DNA from: Gammaproteobacteria bacterium
GTDB lineage: Bacteria > Pseudomonadota > Gammaproteobacteria > Pseudomonadales > Azotimanducaceae
Assembly: GCA_009846005.1 (NCBI GenBank)
Contig: VXYL01000103.1
Coordinates: forward strand, 1-35,835
DNA length: 35,835 bases
Direction of reading: 5' to 3'
The position numbers were made by a program, and so were the translations under genes. Every line of letters begins with the position of its first letter. Positions within the stretch are counted from its first letter, which is position 1. This document shows, one piece after another, positions 1 to 8,658 of this stretch. Under the pieces are notes generated by a model, which worked only from the letters and a program-made list of their open reading frames with translations, made no database searches and had not been told where the DNA came from.

Positions 1-340
1 GCAGGCCAAGCCGTTTGGCGGAGTTGTCCACGCTTCGTCCACGGCGCCGGTCCCCTCGAAAGCCGGAGGCGCTGTGGGCGAAGGGTGGGCAACTCCAGTC
101 CCGATCCTTCGAGCTGTCCTGCGACGAAGATGGCCACTCCCGTTGGAGCCGTCCCAACACCGGTGCCGGTCATCCATGTTTCGTTTGCGGCCACTCCCCA
201 AGGACGCAAAGTCGGGATGGTCGCTCGGATGGTCCCGAACTCGTCATTGGAGAATGGCTTTCGCGTACACTCGCTCGGCTGACGCGCTCGACAGGACGGC
301 GCGCCGTCAGACTCACCATTTGTCATGAGGGGAGGCAACG
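1..340. other. Gene-free left edge
   Basis: No reading frame here looks like a real protein: the open frames are Arg/Pro/Ser-rich and overlap one another, as expected of GC-rich non-coding DNA. The stretch should contain the promoter of the gene starting at 341. A perfect 14-base palindrome, GACGGCGCGCCGTC, lies at 295-308, 32 bases before that start, and could be an operator or simply a hairpin. I see no convincing -35/-10 pair. Confidence 0.5.
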
Positions 341-1126
341 ATGCAGCAGGCTCAGGACTTGCGCGAGGAAGGCGAAGAACTCTACAAGCTCGTTCGCGGT
401 TTGGCGCCGAGCGATTGGGATCGCCCCACGCCCTTCAAGAACTGGACGGTGAACGACGTCATCGCGCACCTGCACACGACGGATCTGGTCGCGACGGTGG
501 CGTTGGAGGACCCGGACCGGTTTCGCGCCATGGTGCGTGCGGGTGAACGCGCCATCTGGATCGGCGGGGCGGGCGCCAATCCGTCGGACATTCCCGAGGG
601 GTCGGCGCTCGGCGAGCGCTGGTACAGCTACCTGGGCGAATTGTGCGACAAGCTTGCGGCAGTTGACCCCTCGACGCGCGTGCCATGGTTCGGACCGGAT
701 ATGGGCGCGCGGATGTTCGCGACGGCGCGGCAGATGGAGACGTGGTCGCACGGTCAGGACATCTACGACCTGCTCAGGGCGCCGCGGGTGAACACCGACC
801 GTATCAAGAACATCGCCGTGATCGGCGTGCGGACGTTCGGGTGGACGTTCGCCAATCGCCGCGAACCGATCCCGGAGGACATTCCGTATGTGCGGCTCAG
901 TGCACCATCCGGCGAGATCTGGGAGTGGAACGAGCCAGACACGACCAACAAGGTTGAAGGCGCCGCGGTGGAGTTCTGCCACGTCGTGACGCAGGGGCGG
1001 AACATCGCGGATACCGACCTTGACGTGGTCGGCGAGACTGCGACGCGTTGGATGGCCGTGGCGCAGTGCTTCGCAGGTGGTCCGGAAACGCCGCCGGCGC
1101 CGGGCCAGCGGCACTGGACGAGCTAG
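341..1126 (+). CDS. TIGR03084-like / DinB-fold metal-binding protein
   Basis: A 261-residue cytoplasmic protein resembling the TIGR03084 family, which belongs to the DinB / mycothiol-dependent maleylpyruvate isomerase fold. The N-terminal part has the typical pattern: a helix, then 'W..PTPFKNWTVNDVIAHLHTTD', in which the His residues are usual metal ligands of the fold. A second conserved stretch, 'ARQMETWSHGQDIYD', supplies a further His and Asp near residues 130-145. The C-terminal part is beta-rich and probably forms the small family-specific domain. The start is well supported by GGGAGG six bases upstream. It has no signal peptide or membrane segment. The gene stands alone: the next gene is convergent and separated by a repeat. 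The reaction is not established for this family; isomerase or thiol-transferase activity is only inferred from the fold. Confidence 0.8.
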   Translation: MQQAQDLREEGEELYKLVRGLAPSDWDRPTPFKNWTVNDVIAHLHTTDLVATVALEDPDRFRAMVRAGERAIWIGGAGANPSDIPEGSALGERWYSYLGELCDKLAAVDPSTRVPWFGPDMGARMFATARQMETWSHGQDIYDLLRAPRVNTDRIKNIAVIGVRTFGWTFANRREPIPEDIPYVRLSAPSGEIWEWNEPDTTNKVEGAAVEFCHVVTQGRNIADTDLDVVGETATRWMAVAQCFAGGPETPPAPGQRHWTS

Positions 1127-1160
1127 CGAGCGAGCCTCCGCCCAGGACCGACCAGGGATG

Positions 1161-1316
1161 CCGTAGTGGCGGCCCTTGTGGCCGCCCGGTGGTCGGGATT
1201 CCCCTCGGCATTGATCTGGAGGTGCGAGAATGATGCCGCATTCTCGAGCGCGTCCGCAGGGCGTGCCGGGAGGGGACAAGCAAGCCCGCTGCGGGACGGG
1301 ACAAGCACGGGGTCCG
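1161..1316 (+). repeat. Composite intergenic repeat, copy 1
   Basis: Three blocks in order: a hairpin block (GGCGGCC-cttgt-GGCCGCC), a conserved 56-base block (1192-1247), and a block with 'GGGACAAGC' units. A second copy in the same orientation lies at 1936-2086; the 56-base blocks match at 47 of 56 positions by eye. The two copies bracket the diheme cytochrome c gene. It looks like a non-autonomous palindromic (REP- or MITE-like) element and may also serve as a terminator between convergent genes. Confidence 0.7.
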
Positions 1317-1325
1317 CGGCGCAAC

Positions 1326-1919
1326 TCAATAGTCGCCAGCGCTGACGTATAGCTCCAGCAACGCGGCCTTGTCGGACTCGGACAGCGTGTCGAACTTCTT
1401 CTTCATCTTGTCGGCCATGCGCCGCTTGCCGCTCGTGAAATTGCGCAACTCGCGGGCCAGATAGTCGCGCCATTGCCCGGCGAGGAGGGCGTGGTCAGCG
1501 TCCGGTACGCTGCCGCCCTTGGGATGGCACTTGCCACACTTCCGAGAGTGGATCGCTGCGCCTCGGCGTGCCAGTTCGGCATCGAAGACCTGGTCGTGGG
1601 GTCGCCACTCCTGCGCGGAGTAGTAGACCGCTACGGTCTCGATCTCCTCATCCGACAATGCGTCCACGACCTGCTGCATGTCGTTCTCGGACCCGTCGTC
1701 GAGGGTGATGGCGCGCGCCTTGCGGAATCCGAGCCGGTAACTCTCCAACAGGTCCATGATGGCGAACTCGGAGAATCCGCCGATGGACGGAATATCCTTG
1801 GTTTCGCTGCGGCCGAACTCGCCATGGCAGTCGACGCATAGCCTGTCCGCTAGTTGCTCGCCCGTTTCCGCGACGATGCTGGACGCGAGACAACTGGCGA
1901 TAAAGAGCGCCAAACCCAC
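1326..1919 (-). CDS. Diheme c-type cytochrome (cytochrome c4-like)
   Basis: A small periplasmic electron carrier with two covalent haem sites. From a GTG start at 1919 it is 197 residues: a short hydrophobic export segment (about 2-17), CVDCH at 28-32 and CGKCH at 128-132, each followed by a Met-containing region that could give the sixth haem ligand (Met81 in the first domain). This two-domain layout resembles cytochrome c4. The start is uncertain: the GTG lacks a good ribosome site and leaves a signal peptide with no basic end, while the frame stays open into the repeat upstream, giving an ATG at 2003 whose added residues are repeat-encoded. The repeat may have displaced the original start. 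It follows the DUF1501 gene on the same strand and may carry electrons for that locus. Confidence 0.8.
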   Translation of the reverse strand: MGLALFIASCLASSIVAETGEQLADRLCVDCHGEFGRSETKDIPSIGGFSEFAIMDLLESYRLGFRKARAITLDDGSENDMQQVVDALSDEEIETVAVYYSAQEWRPHDQVFDAELARRGAAIHSRKCGKCHPKGGSVPDADHALLAGQWRDYLARELRNFTSGKRRMADKMKKKFDTLSESDKAALLELYVSAGDY

Positions 1920-1935
1920 GCAACGTCGCCCATAT

Positions 1936-2086
1936 CCGTAGGGGCGACCCTTGTGGTCGCCCGCCCGACCCTTGTGGTCGCCCGTCGGGATTCTGCTCGG
2001 CATTGATCCGGAGTTACGAGAATGCGGCAGCCTTCTCGATCGCACCCGTCGGGCGCACTGGAACGGGACAAGCCCGTCCGCTGCGG
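1936..2086 (+). repeat. Composite intergenic repeat, copy 2
   Basis: Second direct copy of the element at 1161-1316. Here the first block is partly duplicated: the unit 'CGACCCTTGTGGTCGCCCG' occurs twice in a row (1945-1984). Then comes the 56-base block (1984-2039) and 'ACGGGACAAGCCCGTCCG' (2063-2080). It fills the gap between the DUF1501 gene and the cytochrome c gene and reaches within 20 bases of the latter's proposed start. Confidence 0.7.
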
Positions 2087-2113
2087 TATTTCGAGCCAAC
2101 TCGCGCAGAGCCC

Positions 2114-3409
2114 CTAGGCGAAGAACGGGAAGTCTTCGGTGTTGTTGAACGGGAAGCGCATCGCCCCGGGCGTGTGCTCGATCCCCAGATACCGACGCAG
2201 TGCCTTGTGGACGTGCTTCGGGTAGATGATCGTGCCATCCCGATCGTGCCGTTCGAGGGTCGCGGGGCTGATGCGCTGGGCGAAATGCCGTTCATCGGTT
2301 TCGCCGACGACGCGGTTTGTCCACGGCTGGTTCTTCTCCATGATGACGTAGCTGCCGATCGGCCAGTGGTCCTTGCCGTACTTCGCGTTGTAGGCGTTGG
2401 TGCGGCCGAAGTCGGAACCCATCACCACGACCAGGCGGTCGGCGACGCCATGCTCCTCGGCGTAGTCCCAGAGGAAGTCCACGGAGTCGGTCAAGTTGCC
2501 CAGCAGCCAGTTGTGGTCGCGATCGTGATAGGCGTGCGTGTCGAAGCCGCCGAGCCAGAGGTCGGCACTCACCGCGACCCCGGTCTTGAAGGCGAGTACC
2601 GTGAGCTGAGCCTGACGACGCAGGTCGCTGTAGTAGTTGTAGTTTGCGCCGGTGTAGGTCTCGGGCTGTTCGAGCTGATCGTTGGGCGGAAGTGCCGCCG
2701 CGTACGCCGCGAGGCCGTCGGCGGCGGCGAAGGCCGACCGGTAGAACTCCCGGTTTCGCGCTTGGGTGGGCAGCAGATCGCTCCGGTCGGCGAGACGTCG
2801 TGCCGCCCTGGACCGATGCGACTCCAATGCCGCCCAATCCGCATCGCTGAAATAGCGCAAGTCTGCGTTCCAATGCGGAATCTGCGGCGTCGCGACGTTG
2901 CGCAGCAGGTCGGGATTGTTCATCCGCGTGAACCGGGCAACCCCGCCGGTTTCGGAGTATCCCCCGAAGCTGAGGTAGGGGACCGAGAGATCGGGTGCGT
3001 AGTGGGAGGCGAGGAGGGCCGTGGCGGTGGGGTAGCCCTCGGAGGTGCGCCCGCTCCAGTTGTGCACCACGCCCACGGTGTGCGAGTTCGTTTGCGCGTC
3101 GACGCCGTTGATGACGAGCATGCGTTCGAAGTACTTCTCGAAGAACGCCTCGTTGTTCGCGAACGGCGCGTAGGGGATGTTCCCCGCTTCACGGATGTCG
3201 GCGCTCTGCGCCCAGTTGTTGATGATCGGCTCGCCCGGGACGTTCGCCTTCGGGTCGCAGAAGCTCGTGGGATCCCAGCCGCCGTTCGCTTGCACGAATA
3301 CGTACAGCTTGCCGTCGTGGTGCGCGGCACTTGCCAACGGCAGGCGGAAGCCCATCGCTGCCGTACCGGTTGCCCCGAGCATGCCCTTGAGGATGGTCCT
3401 TCGGTTCAT
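2114..3409 (-). CDS. DUF1501 family Tat-exported protein
   Basis: A 431-residue protein of the DUF1501 family, which has an alkaline-phosphatase/sulfatase-like fold and no firmly known substrate. The N-terminus 'MNRRTILKGMLGATGTAAMG' is a twin-arginine-type signal. Family features include 'FVQANGGWDPTSFCDP' near residue 40, 'GGFDTHAYHD' and 'GSDFGRTNAYN' followed by 'GKDHWP', a string typical of the family. The start is the ATG at 3409: GAGG lies upstream and overlaps the stop codon of the preceding gene, which ends 11 bases before. DUF1501 proteins are usually encoded next to DUF1549/DUF1592-type haem proteins, as here, and the two are thought to act together outside the cytoplasm. The role in this organism is unknown. 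Confidence 0.9.
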   Translation of the reverse strand: MNRRTILKGMLGATGTAAMGFRLPLASAAHHDGKLYVFVQANGGWDPTSFCDPKANVPGEPIINNWAQSADIREAGNIPYAPFANNEAFFEKYFERMLVINGVDAQTNSHTVGVVHNWSGRTSEGYPTATALLASHYAPDLSVPYLSFGGYSETGGVARFTRMNNPDLLRNVATPQIPHWNADLRYFSDADWAALESHRSRAARRLADRSDLLPTQARNREFYRSAFAAADGLAAYAAALPPNDQLEQPETYTGANYNYYSDLRRQAQLTVLAFKTGVAVSADLWLGGFDTHAYHDRDHNWLLGNLTDSVDFLWDYAEEHGVADRLVVVMGSDFGRTNAYNAKYGKDHWPIGSYVIMEKNQPWTNRVVGETDERHFAQRISPATLERHDRDGTIIYPKHVHKALRRYLGIEHTPGAMRFPFNNTEDFPFFA

Positions 3410-3420
3410 CGTCGCGAGCC

Positions 3421-6400
3421 TCACAGGTACAGGTACCGGTAGTCCATCAACAGGTACGTCAGCACGACGTTCCAACTCCGCACCACTGCGGCGCTGTCGT
3501 ACGGGGCGGCTTCGTCGTACAGGATGCGGTTCACCCGCGGCCAGTCCCAGGTGTAGTAGCTGCCCCAGTCCCGGTCGTGCCTGATGAGCACGTCGTCGGC
3601 GATGCCGTCGAAGTAGCGGATGTCTGAACCCCAGTTGCAGGCGGTGTCGAAGAACCAGTTGTTGCCGGTCTCGCGGCGTCGCTTCCAAACGTCGACGAAC
3701 AGCTGGTATGCGTCTTCAACGTCTGGGGACTGGGCGCTCACCTCGACGCCGAGGAGCTTGCCGTAGAGTTCGGCGAGCTTGTTGCGGATGGCCCATGAAC
3801 CGGCGGAAGTCTCCGTATTCGACTCGACGGCTACATCGAGGAACGGCAATTGGCCACCGGCCAGATCCGCCCAGGCGATGACCTTCACCTCATGTGCGCC
3901 GCCTGACGGAATCGTGAGTGGCACACGCAATTCACAGGGCTGCCACAGGGCTCGATGGTCGGCTTCCGCCGAGCCGTCGCTGCTCTCGCTGGAGCCACAG
4001 CCTTCTTCGAGGTTCTCGAACTCGACTCTCGCCACGGTGGTGCCGCTCGCGTCGACCACCTCAAGGGCGTCCAGGCGCACGTTGCGATCCGCACCCGTTT
4101 CTTCGTTGTAGTAGTCGTTGGGGAACGACAGCCACACGGTATTCGTTCCTGACTGAAGATGGCCGCTCACCGTGATCGTCTCCCGCTCCTCGAAGGACTC
4201 GGCCTCGATCGAGAAGGAACCGCTCGCTTCCGCCACGGGGGAGACGTTCTTGTGGATGCCGCCGAACAAGCGCCGTTCCTGATCGGGCAATAGGTAGAAC
4301 TCCCGGAAAACGATGGGACAACTCGATTCCGCGGCATGGGTTCTTGCCACGCTGGCCATAACCGAGGTCAAGTCCCGGGATCGGTCGGTGATGCCGTTCG
4401 AGTCGATGCCGCCGTACAGCAGTCGGTATCCCCGCACGTCGGCCAGCGCATTGGTGTGCTGGCGGAAAGGTCGGGCGCTGGGGTGCTCCCAACGGCCCCA
4501 TTGGAATCCGGTGATCGTGTCGGTCTTGTGCGCCAGTTCCACCGGCGTCAGCAAACGGCCGGTGCCAGCGTGGGCCAGCGCCGCGCGCTGTATGGCCGAC
4601 GACTCGCCATCAACGGCCTCGGCGCGAGCCCAGTCGGAGAGCGCAATCTCCACCAACAGGTCCTTCAAGCTGTAGGGCTTGCCGTCGCCGAAGCCCACTC
4701 GGAAGCCCTCCGCGAGGTCGCGAACGTCGGCGGCTTGGGCGCTGGCAGCGAGCAGACGGGCGCCGAAGTCCGCATCCTGTTCATCCTGGGGCGGCTCGAT
4801 CACTTCCTTGCCCATGAGTGCGGGCCACCAGAACTTTACCGTCGCCTCCGCGAAACGCGGATCCTCGGCGATCTGCTTGGCGAGCCACTGCAGACCGTTG
4901 CCCGAGTCGCGCAACGACTCCCCGTCGAAGCCGGGCTCGCGCATGTCGCGGTACCACGTGTCACCGGATTGGTAGGGTGTTGCCGCGATCTCGAGTTTGG
5001 CCAATTCGTCGCCGGCTTGGTCGGCCCAGGCGGTAACCGCGGCCTCGTAGGTGTCGGTGGTCGGAATCTCCACGTCGACGCGCACCCCGCATCCGTTCAG
5101 GATGACCCAATGATCCGCTTCGCCGCCGTCTTCCGCGGCGACCGCTTCGCCGCAGTCTTGATTTTCCAAGGTGGCGAGGTCGGCTTCGAATACGACGTTG
5201 CGGTCACCGTCGAGCAGTTCGAGGCTGTCGAGACGCAGGTTGCGATCGATGTCGGTACCGTTTTGCCAGTAGTCGTTGGTGAAGGCGACGTAGACCCGAC
5301 TGTCGCGGTCTAGCCGAAGGCGTGCCGAGACGGTTTCCCGTTCCTCGTAGGAGGCTGCCTCGATTTCGAACTCTTCGCCAACCGGGTTCTTGTAGAACCG
5401 GTCCAGGGCGTCCAGTCCCCCGGGTTCGTCTCGGTACAGCCCGATGTCGCCGTAGTTTTGGAACGCGCCGGCGGCCGGATCGAGAACGGTATGGCAAACC
5501 GTGCAGTTGGCGTTCTTCATCGTCGGGTTGTTGGTATCCGCAAGGGCGACAGGGTCCGTCGTCCGCGAAGCGGCGTTCTCGATGTCCACGCCGAGGAAGT
5601 GGTAGTAGGTCCAACGGGCTCTCGCCCGGTTGCGGTTGGTGGCGGTGGTCGGATAGCGCTTCAGGAACACCAGTGTGTTGAGCACACCGGCGTGGGGAAT
5701 CGCCGTCTTGCCCTCGCCGGGCGAGAGGATTCGAAGACCGATATTGGGCTCGAACCGGGCCCGGTAGCCGGCCTTGTGCGTGAGGTAGTCCGTGATCTGC
5801 GTTGGCCGGAAATCGTGCACGTCTTCCGGATGATCCGGGGCGCCCGTGCCGGTATACGACTCCTTCGTCAACCGGTTCGCCATGACGTAGTCCGCGGTGA
5901 GCACCTCGGTGTACGGCAGGTCGTTCTCGGCGACATGGGCGATCAACTCCAGGGGTGCCCGGGCCACCCCGTACTGGACGGCGTTGTGCCACTCGTTGAA
6001 TTCTCGTCCTGCGCCGTTCTTGACCGCGGCGCCGCGGAGTCGATAGTACTTGTTGTCGAAGTGATAGAAGTGGCCGCGGTTTTCCAATGTGTTTTCGTCC
6101 ACGTACCGGTCCGTAAGCAGGCGATCGTTCGCCGCGCGGAGCAGGAACTCGTGGAACCGCGGCCCGGTCATCAGGTTCCGGATCGTTTCGCGCAACGCGT
6201 CGTCAGTGCCCACCTCAATGAACTCGTACTCGGCCGCGGTGGGGATCCGGCCCGCGAAGAGCAGCGCCGCCCGACGCAGCACCGTGCGCGGGGATGCCAT
6301 GGCGACACCGTCGAAGAGCATGTCGGCCGATGCCGAGACCACGGCCGCTTCGCGGCGCACCAGGTCGAGAAACCAAGCGACGTTCGCGAAGTCCTCGGAC

Positions 6401-8550
6401 CCGCGTGCCACCTGCTCCCCGCCACCGTGGCCGATGCCCTGGATCTTGTCCAGGAGCAGCGCGGCGCCGTCTTCCACCGTGGCGACGAAGTTCTTGACCG
6501 CCTCTAGGTTCAGGGCGCGGTGATCCGAGTTCGCCGTCGAGACGAACACCAGCCGGGTGGTACCGGATGCACCGCCCTCGACATGGCAGTTAACGCATTT
6601 CGACTCCAGAACCGGCGCGGCGACCAACGCTTCGAACACCTCGGTCGACGTCGCGTTCGCACCGCGTGCCGGGGCCGTGGACAGGTTGGTCAAATGACCG
6701 GTCGGGCTCGCGAGCAGGCTCATCACCATGATCGGCTGCTCGGATCGGACGTTGAGCTGCCATTTGCCTTGGCCGTCTCCCAAGGCGCCTTCGAGCCAGT
6801 CGGCGCCCGACTCGAGCTGCTGAGCCGTAATCGTCCGGGATTGCCCGCCGGGTACTGTTAGCCGCACCTCGCTGTTCGATGTTGCGCCGATACCGTCGAT
6901 GCCCGTGACGACGACCTCGGTGGGCTGGTCGGCGACGTTGACGAGCCGCAGTTGACTGACTTGGTCCTGGTTGCTCGCGGGATTGAACACGGCCACGCGG
7001 TGTCGTATGCCGATGCTTGGTGCGACATCGTGCATCGCCGTAAGGAACCCCTGCGTCGTTCGGACGTACGCCAGCACGTCGATGCCGAGGTCGCTTGCGA
7101 GAGCGAGTCGCCAGTCGCCTTGGCCGGAACCGACGCCGCCCGAAAGCCCTTTTTGGGGATTGCCGAGTTCGAGGTCCTCGGAGTTGAAGTGCGCCACCGC
7201 GTTTGCTGCGAGTGGCAACTGGACCTCCGCGTATTCCCAGTCGGAGTCGTCGAACGCGCGGATGCGGATCTCGCCCCGCTCGCCGGAGTGGTTGATGATC
7301 CGAACGAAGCCCTGCCGCTCGCCGCCAGCCGCCGGGAAGAACGGCACCGTGTGGACGCCGTCATGCAGGTTGGCGGGAGTCGTGGACAGGTTGGAAAGGT
7401 GACCCGTGGGGCTCTCGAGGAGACTCATCACTTCGATCGGTTGACCGGATTCCACGTCGAGCCGCCACTTGCCCGTGCCGTCGCCCAGTCCCTGGCGTTG
7501 GTTGCCGCCGAATTCCAGTTGCGTCGCATCGAGCGTCCATGCCGCGCTGGGCGGGATGTTGATCTGGACAACGCCGTGCGACGAGTGGCCGAGGTCGTCG
7601 ATGCCGCGAATGGTCACCTCGGCTTGCTCGTTCGCGGGGTTCACTATGCGCAGTCGGCTAACCTGATCGGCGTTGCTTGCCGGATTGAACGTGGGCAGGC
7701 GATGAACGCCGTCCACCGACCCGACGACATCGTGCATTGCCGTTAGGAAGCCGTCTGCGGTGCGCACGTACCCCAGCACTTCGATGTCGAGGTCGCTTTC
7801 GAGGGTGAGCCGCCAATCGCCGACCCCGGGACCGGCCCCGCTCGCGAGGCCCTTGGCGGCGTTGCCTCGTTCAAGGTCGCCGGAGTTGAAGTGGGCCGTC
7901 GCGCGGGCGTCGATGGCAAGCGTGATTGGACCGTGGACGTGGCCGGCGTCGTCGACTGCGCGGATGCGCACCTCTCCGCCCACGCCGGAGTGGTTGATGA
8001 CGCGTACGAAGCCTTCGCGGAAGCCGTCCGACGCGGACGGGAAGAACGGCATGCCATGGGTCGTGATTGCATTGGTCGACGTGGCGGCGCTGGCTGCAGC
8101 AGCGTGTTGCGGGCTTGCCTGCATCGAGGATGGCGGTTTAGTGGCGAATCCGGTGCCGCCTTTGGCCGCGATTGATCGTGTTCCAGATGCGGAAGGCGAG
8201 GCTATCGATCCTGGGCCGTTATGGGCCTGTAGTACTGGCCTCGACTCGCCTCGTCGCGACGCCGATGATGGGACGGCGCACATCATGACTGCGTCTGCCG
8301 GGCTCGCCGTCGGGGCAAAGAGTGTGTCGTGGACACCGGGATGCATCGGCATCGAACGGGGCCAGGGGGCGATATCCCGGTGCCCGGTCAGCGGAACCGG
8401 CTGGGTGATTTGCCAGGCGTCGGGCCCGGCCATGTCGGCGGGCCAAGAATCGTCGGCATGGTCCGGATCCGCCGCTAGGGACGCACCAACCCAAGCGCCA
8501 GTCGCAGCCGCCACCAGCGTGCGCCACAGAATCGCGTGGACACGGTTCAT
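3421..8550 (-). CDS. Giant secreted diheme protein with beta-repeats and CBM60-like modules
   Basis: A 1,709-residue exported protein of the planctomycete-type cytochrome group (DUF1549/DUF1588/DUF1592-like). Order: Sec signal (1-27); low-complexity linker (about 60-160); four alternating beta-modules A-B-A-B (about 166-628), with A marked by 'INHSG', 'HFNS.DLE.GN' and 'GFLTAMHDV', and B by 'FNPASN.DQVS' and 'PTGHL.NLST'; haem site CVNCH (652-656); a DUF1549-like core ('VLRRAALLFAGRIPTAAEYE'); second haem site CTVCH (1016-1020) followed by DP, as in DUF1588; a CBM60-like module (about 1056-1190, 'FTNDYWQNGTDIDRNLRLD'); more core; a second such module (about 1445-1575). CBM60 modules bind carbohydrate with calcium, so a glycan partner is plausible but inferred. 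The start has AAGGGA just upstream. It is probably co-transcribed with the DUF1501 gene and diverges from the decaheme gene 108 bases away. Confidence 0.9.
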   Translation of the reverse strand: MNRVHAILWRTLVAAATGAWVGASLAADPDHADDSWPADMAGPDAWQITQPVPLTGHRDIAPWPRSMPMHPGVHDTLFAPTASPADAVMMCAVPSSASRRGESRPVLQAHNGPGSIASPSASGTRSIAAKGGTGFATKPPSSMQASPQHAAAASAATSTNAITTHGMPFFPSASDGFREGFVRVINHSGVGGEVRIRAVDDAGHVHGPITLAIDARATAHFNSGDLERGNAAKGLASGAGPGVGDWRLTLESDLDIEVLGYVRTADGFLTAMHDVVGSVDGVHRLPTFNPASNADQVSRLRIVNPANEQAEVTIRGIDDLGHSSHGVVQINIPPSAAWTLDATQLEFGGNQRQGLGDGTGKWRLDVESGQPIEVMSLLESPTGHLSNLSTTPANLHDGVHTVPFFPAAGGERQGFVRIINHSGERGEIRIRAFDDSDWEYAEVQLPLAANAVAHFNSEDLELGNPQKGLSGGVGSGQGDWRLALASDLGIDVLAYVRTTQGFLTAMHDVAPSIGIRHRVAVFNPASNQDQVSQLRLVNVADQPTEVVVTGIDGIGATSNSEVRLTVPGGQSRTITAQQLESGADWLEGALGDGQGKWQLNVRSEQPIMVMSLLASPTGHLTNLSTAPARGANATSTEVFEALVAAPVLESKCVNCHVEGGASGTTRLVFVSTANSDHRALNLEAVKNFVATVEDGAALLLDKIQGIGHGGGEQVARGSEDFANVAWFLDLVRREAAVVSASADMLFDGVAMASPRTVLRRAALLFAGRIPTAAEYEFIEVGTDDALRETIRNLMTGPRFHEFLLRAANDRLLTDRYVDENTLENRGHFYHFDNKYYRLRGAAVKNGAGREFNEWHNAVQYGVARAPLELIAHVAENDLPYTEVLTADYVMANRLTKESYTGTGAPDHPEDVHDFRPTQITDYLTHKAGYRARFEPNIGLRILSPGEGKTAIPHAGVLNTLVFLKRYPTTATNRNRARARWTYYHFLGVDIENAASRTTDPVALADTNNPTMKNANCTVCHTVLDPAAGAFQNYGDIGLYRDEPGGLDALDRFYKNPVGEEFEIEAASYEERETVSARLRLDRDSRVYVAFTNDYWQNGTDIDRNLRLDSLELLDGDRNVVFEADLATLENQDCGEAVAAEDGGEADHWVILNGCGVRVDVEIPTTDTYEAAVTAWADQAGDELAKLEIAATPYQSGDTWYRDMREPGFDGESLRDSGNGLQWLAKQIAEDPRFAEATVKFWWPALMGKEVIEPPQDEQDADFGARLLAASAQAADVRDLAEGFRVGFGDGKPYSLKDLLVEIALSDWARAEAVDGESSAIQRAALAHAGTGRLLTPVELAHKTDTITGFQWGRWEHPSARPFRQHTNALADVRGYRLLYGGIDSNGITDRSRDLTSVMASVARTHAAESSCPIVFREFYLLPDQERRLFGGIHKNVSPVAEASGSFSIEAESFEERETITVSGHLQSGTNTVWLSFPNDYYNEETGADRNVRLDALEVVDASGTTVARVEFENLEEGCGSSESSDGSAEADHRALWQPCELRVPLTIPSGGAHEVKVIAWADLAGGQLPFLDVAVESNTETSAGSWAIRNKLAELYGKLLGVEVSAQSPDVEDAYQLFVDVWKRRRETGNNWFFDTACNWGSDIRYFDGIADDVLIRHDRDWGSYYTWDWPRVNRILYDEAAPYDSAAVVRSWNVVLTYLLMDYRYLYL

Positions 8551-8596
8551 GTTCCCTTCCGTTCAGGGACTCTAGCAGGCACAGCGAGGGCGTGCT

Positions 8597-8625
8597 ACAT
8601 CGTCCGGGTGGCGCTTGGCTACAAT
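8597..8625 (+). promoter_or_regulatory. Candidate promoter of the decaheme/porin operon
   Basis: TACAAT at 8620-8625 is a good -10 match, 34 bases before the decaheme start codon. The -35 region 17 bases upstream (8597-8602, ACATCG) is weak, so an activator may be needed. The 108-base gap must hold promoters for both divergent genes. The same word in the same setting (GCTACAATCG) occurs at 35028-35037. Confidence 0.4.
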
Positions 8626-8658
8626 CGTGTTGTGGGTAGCGGTGTCGGGCTTTCGTTG

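Noticed and set aside
15-452. 145-residue open frame at the left edge
   Set aside because: Its translation is Arg/Ser/Pro-rich without domain features and it runs into the well-supported gene at 341 in another frame.
2003-3442. 479-residue plus-strand open frame opposite the DUF1501 gene
   Set aside because: It is the antisense shadow of a clear DUF1501 protein; its Val/Arg/Gly-rich translation shows no family features.
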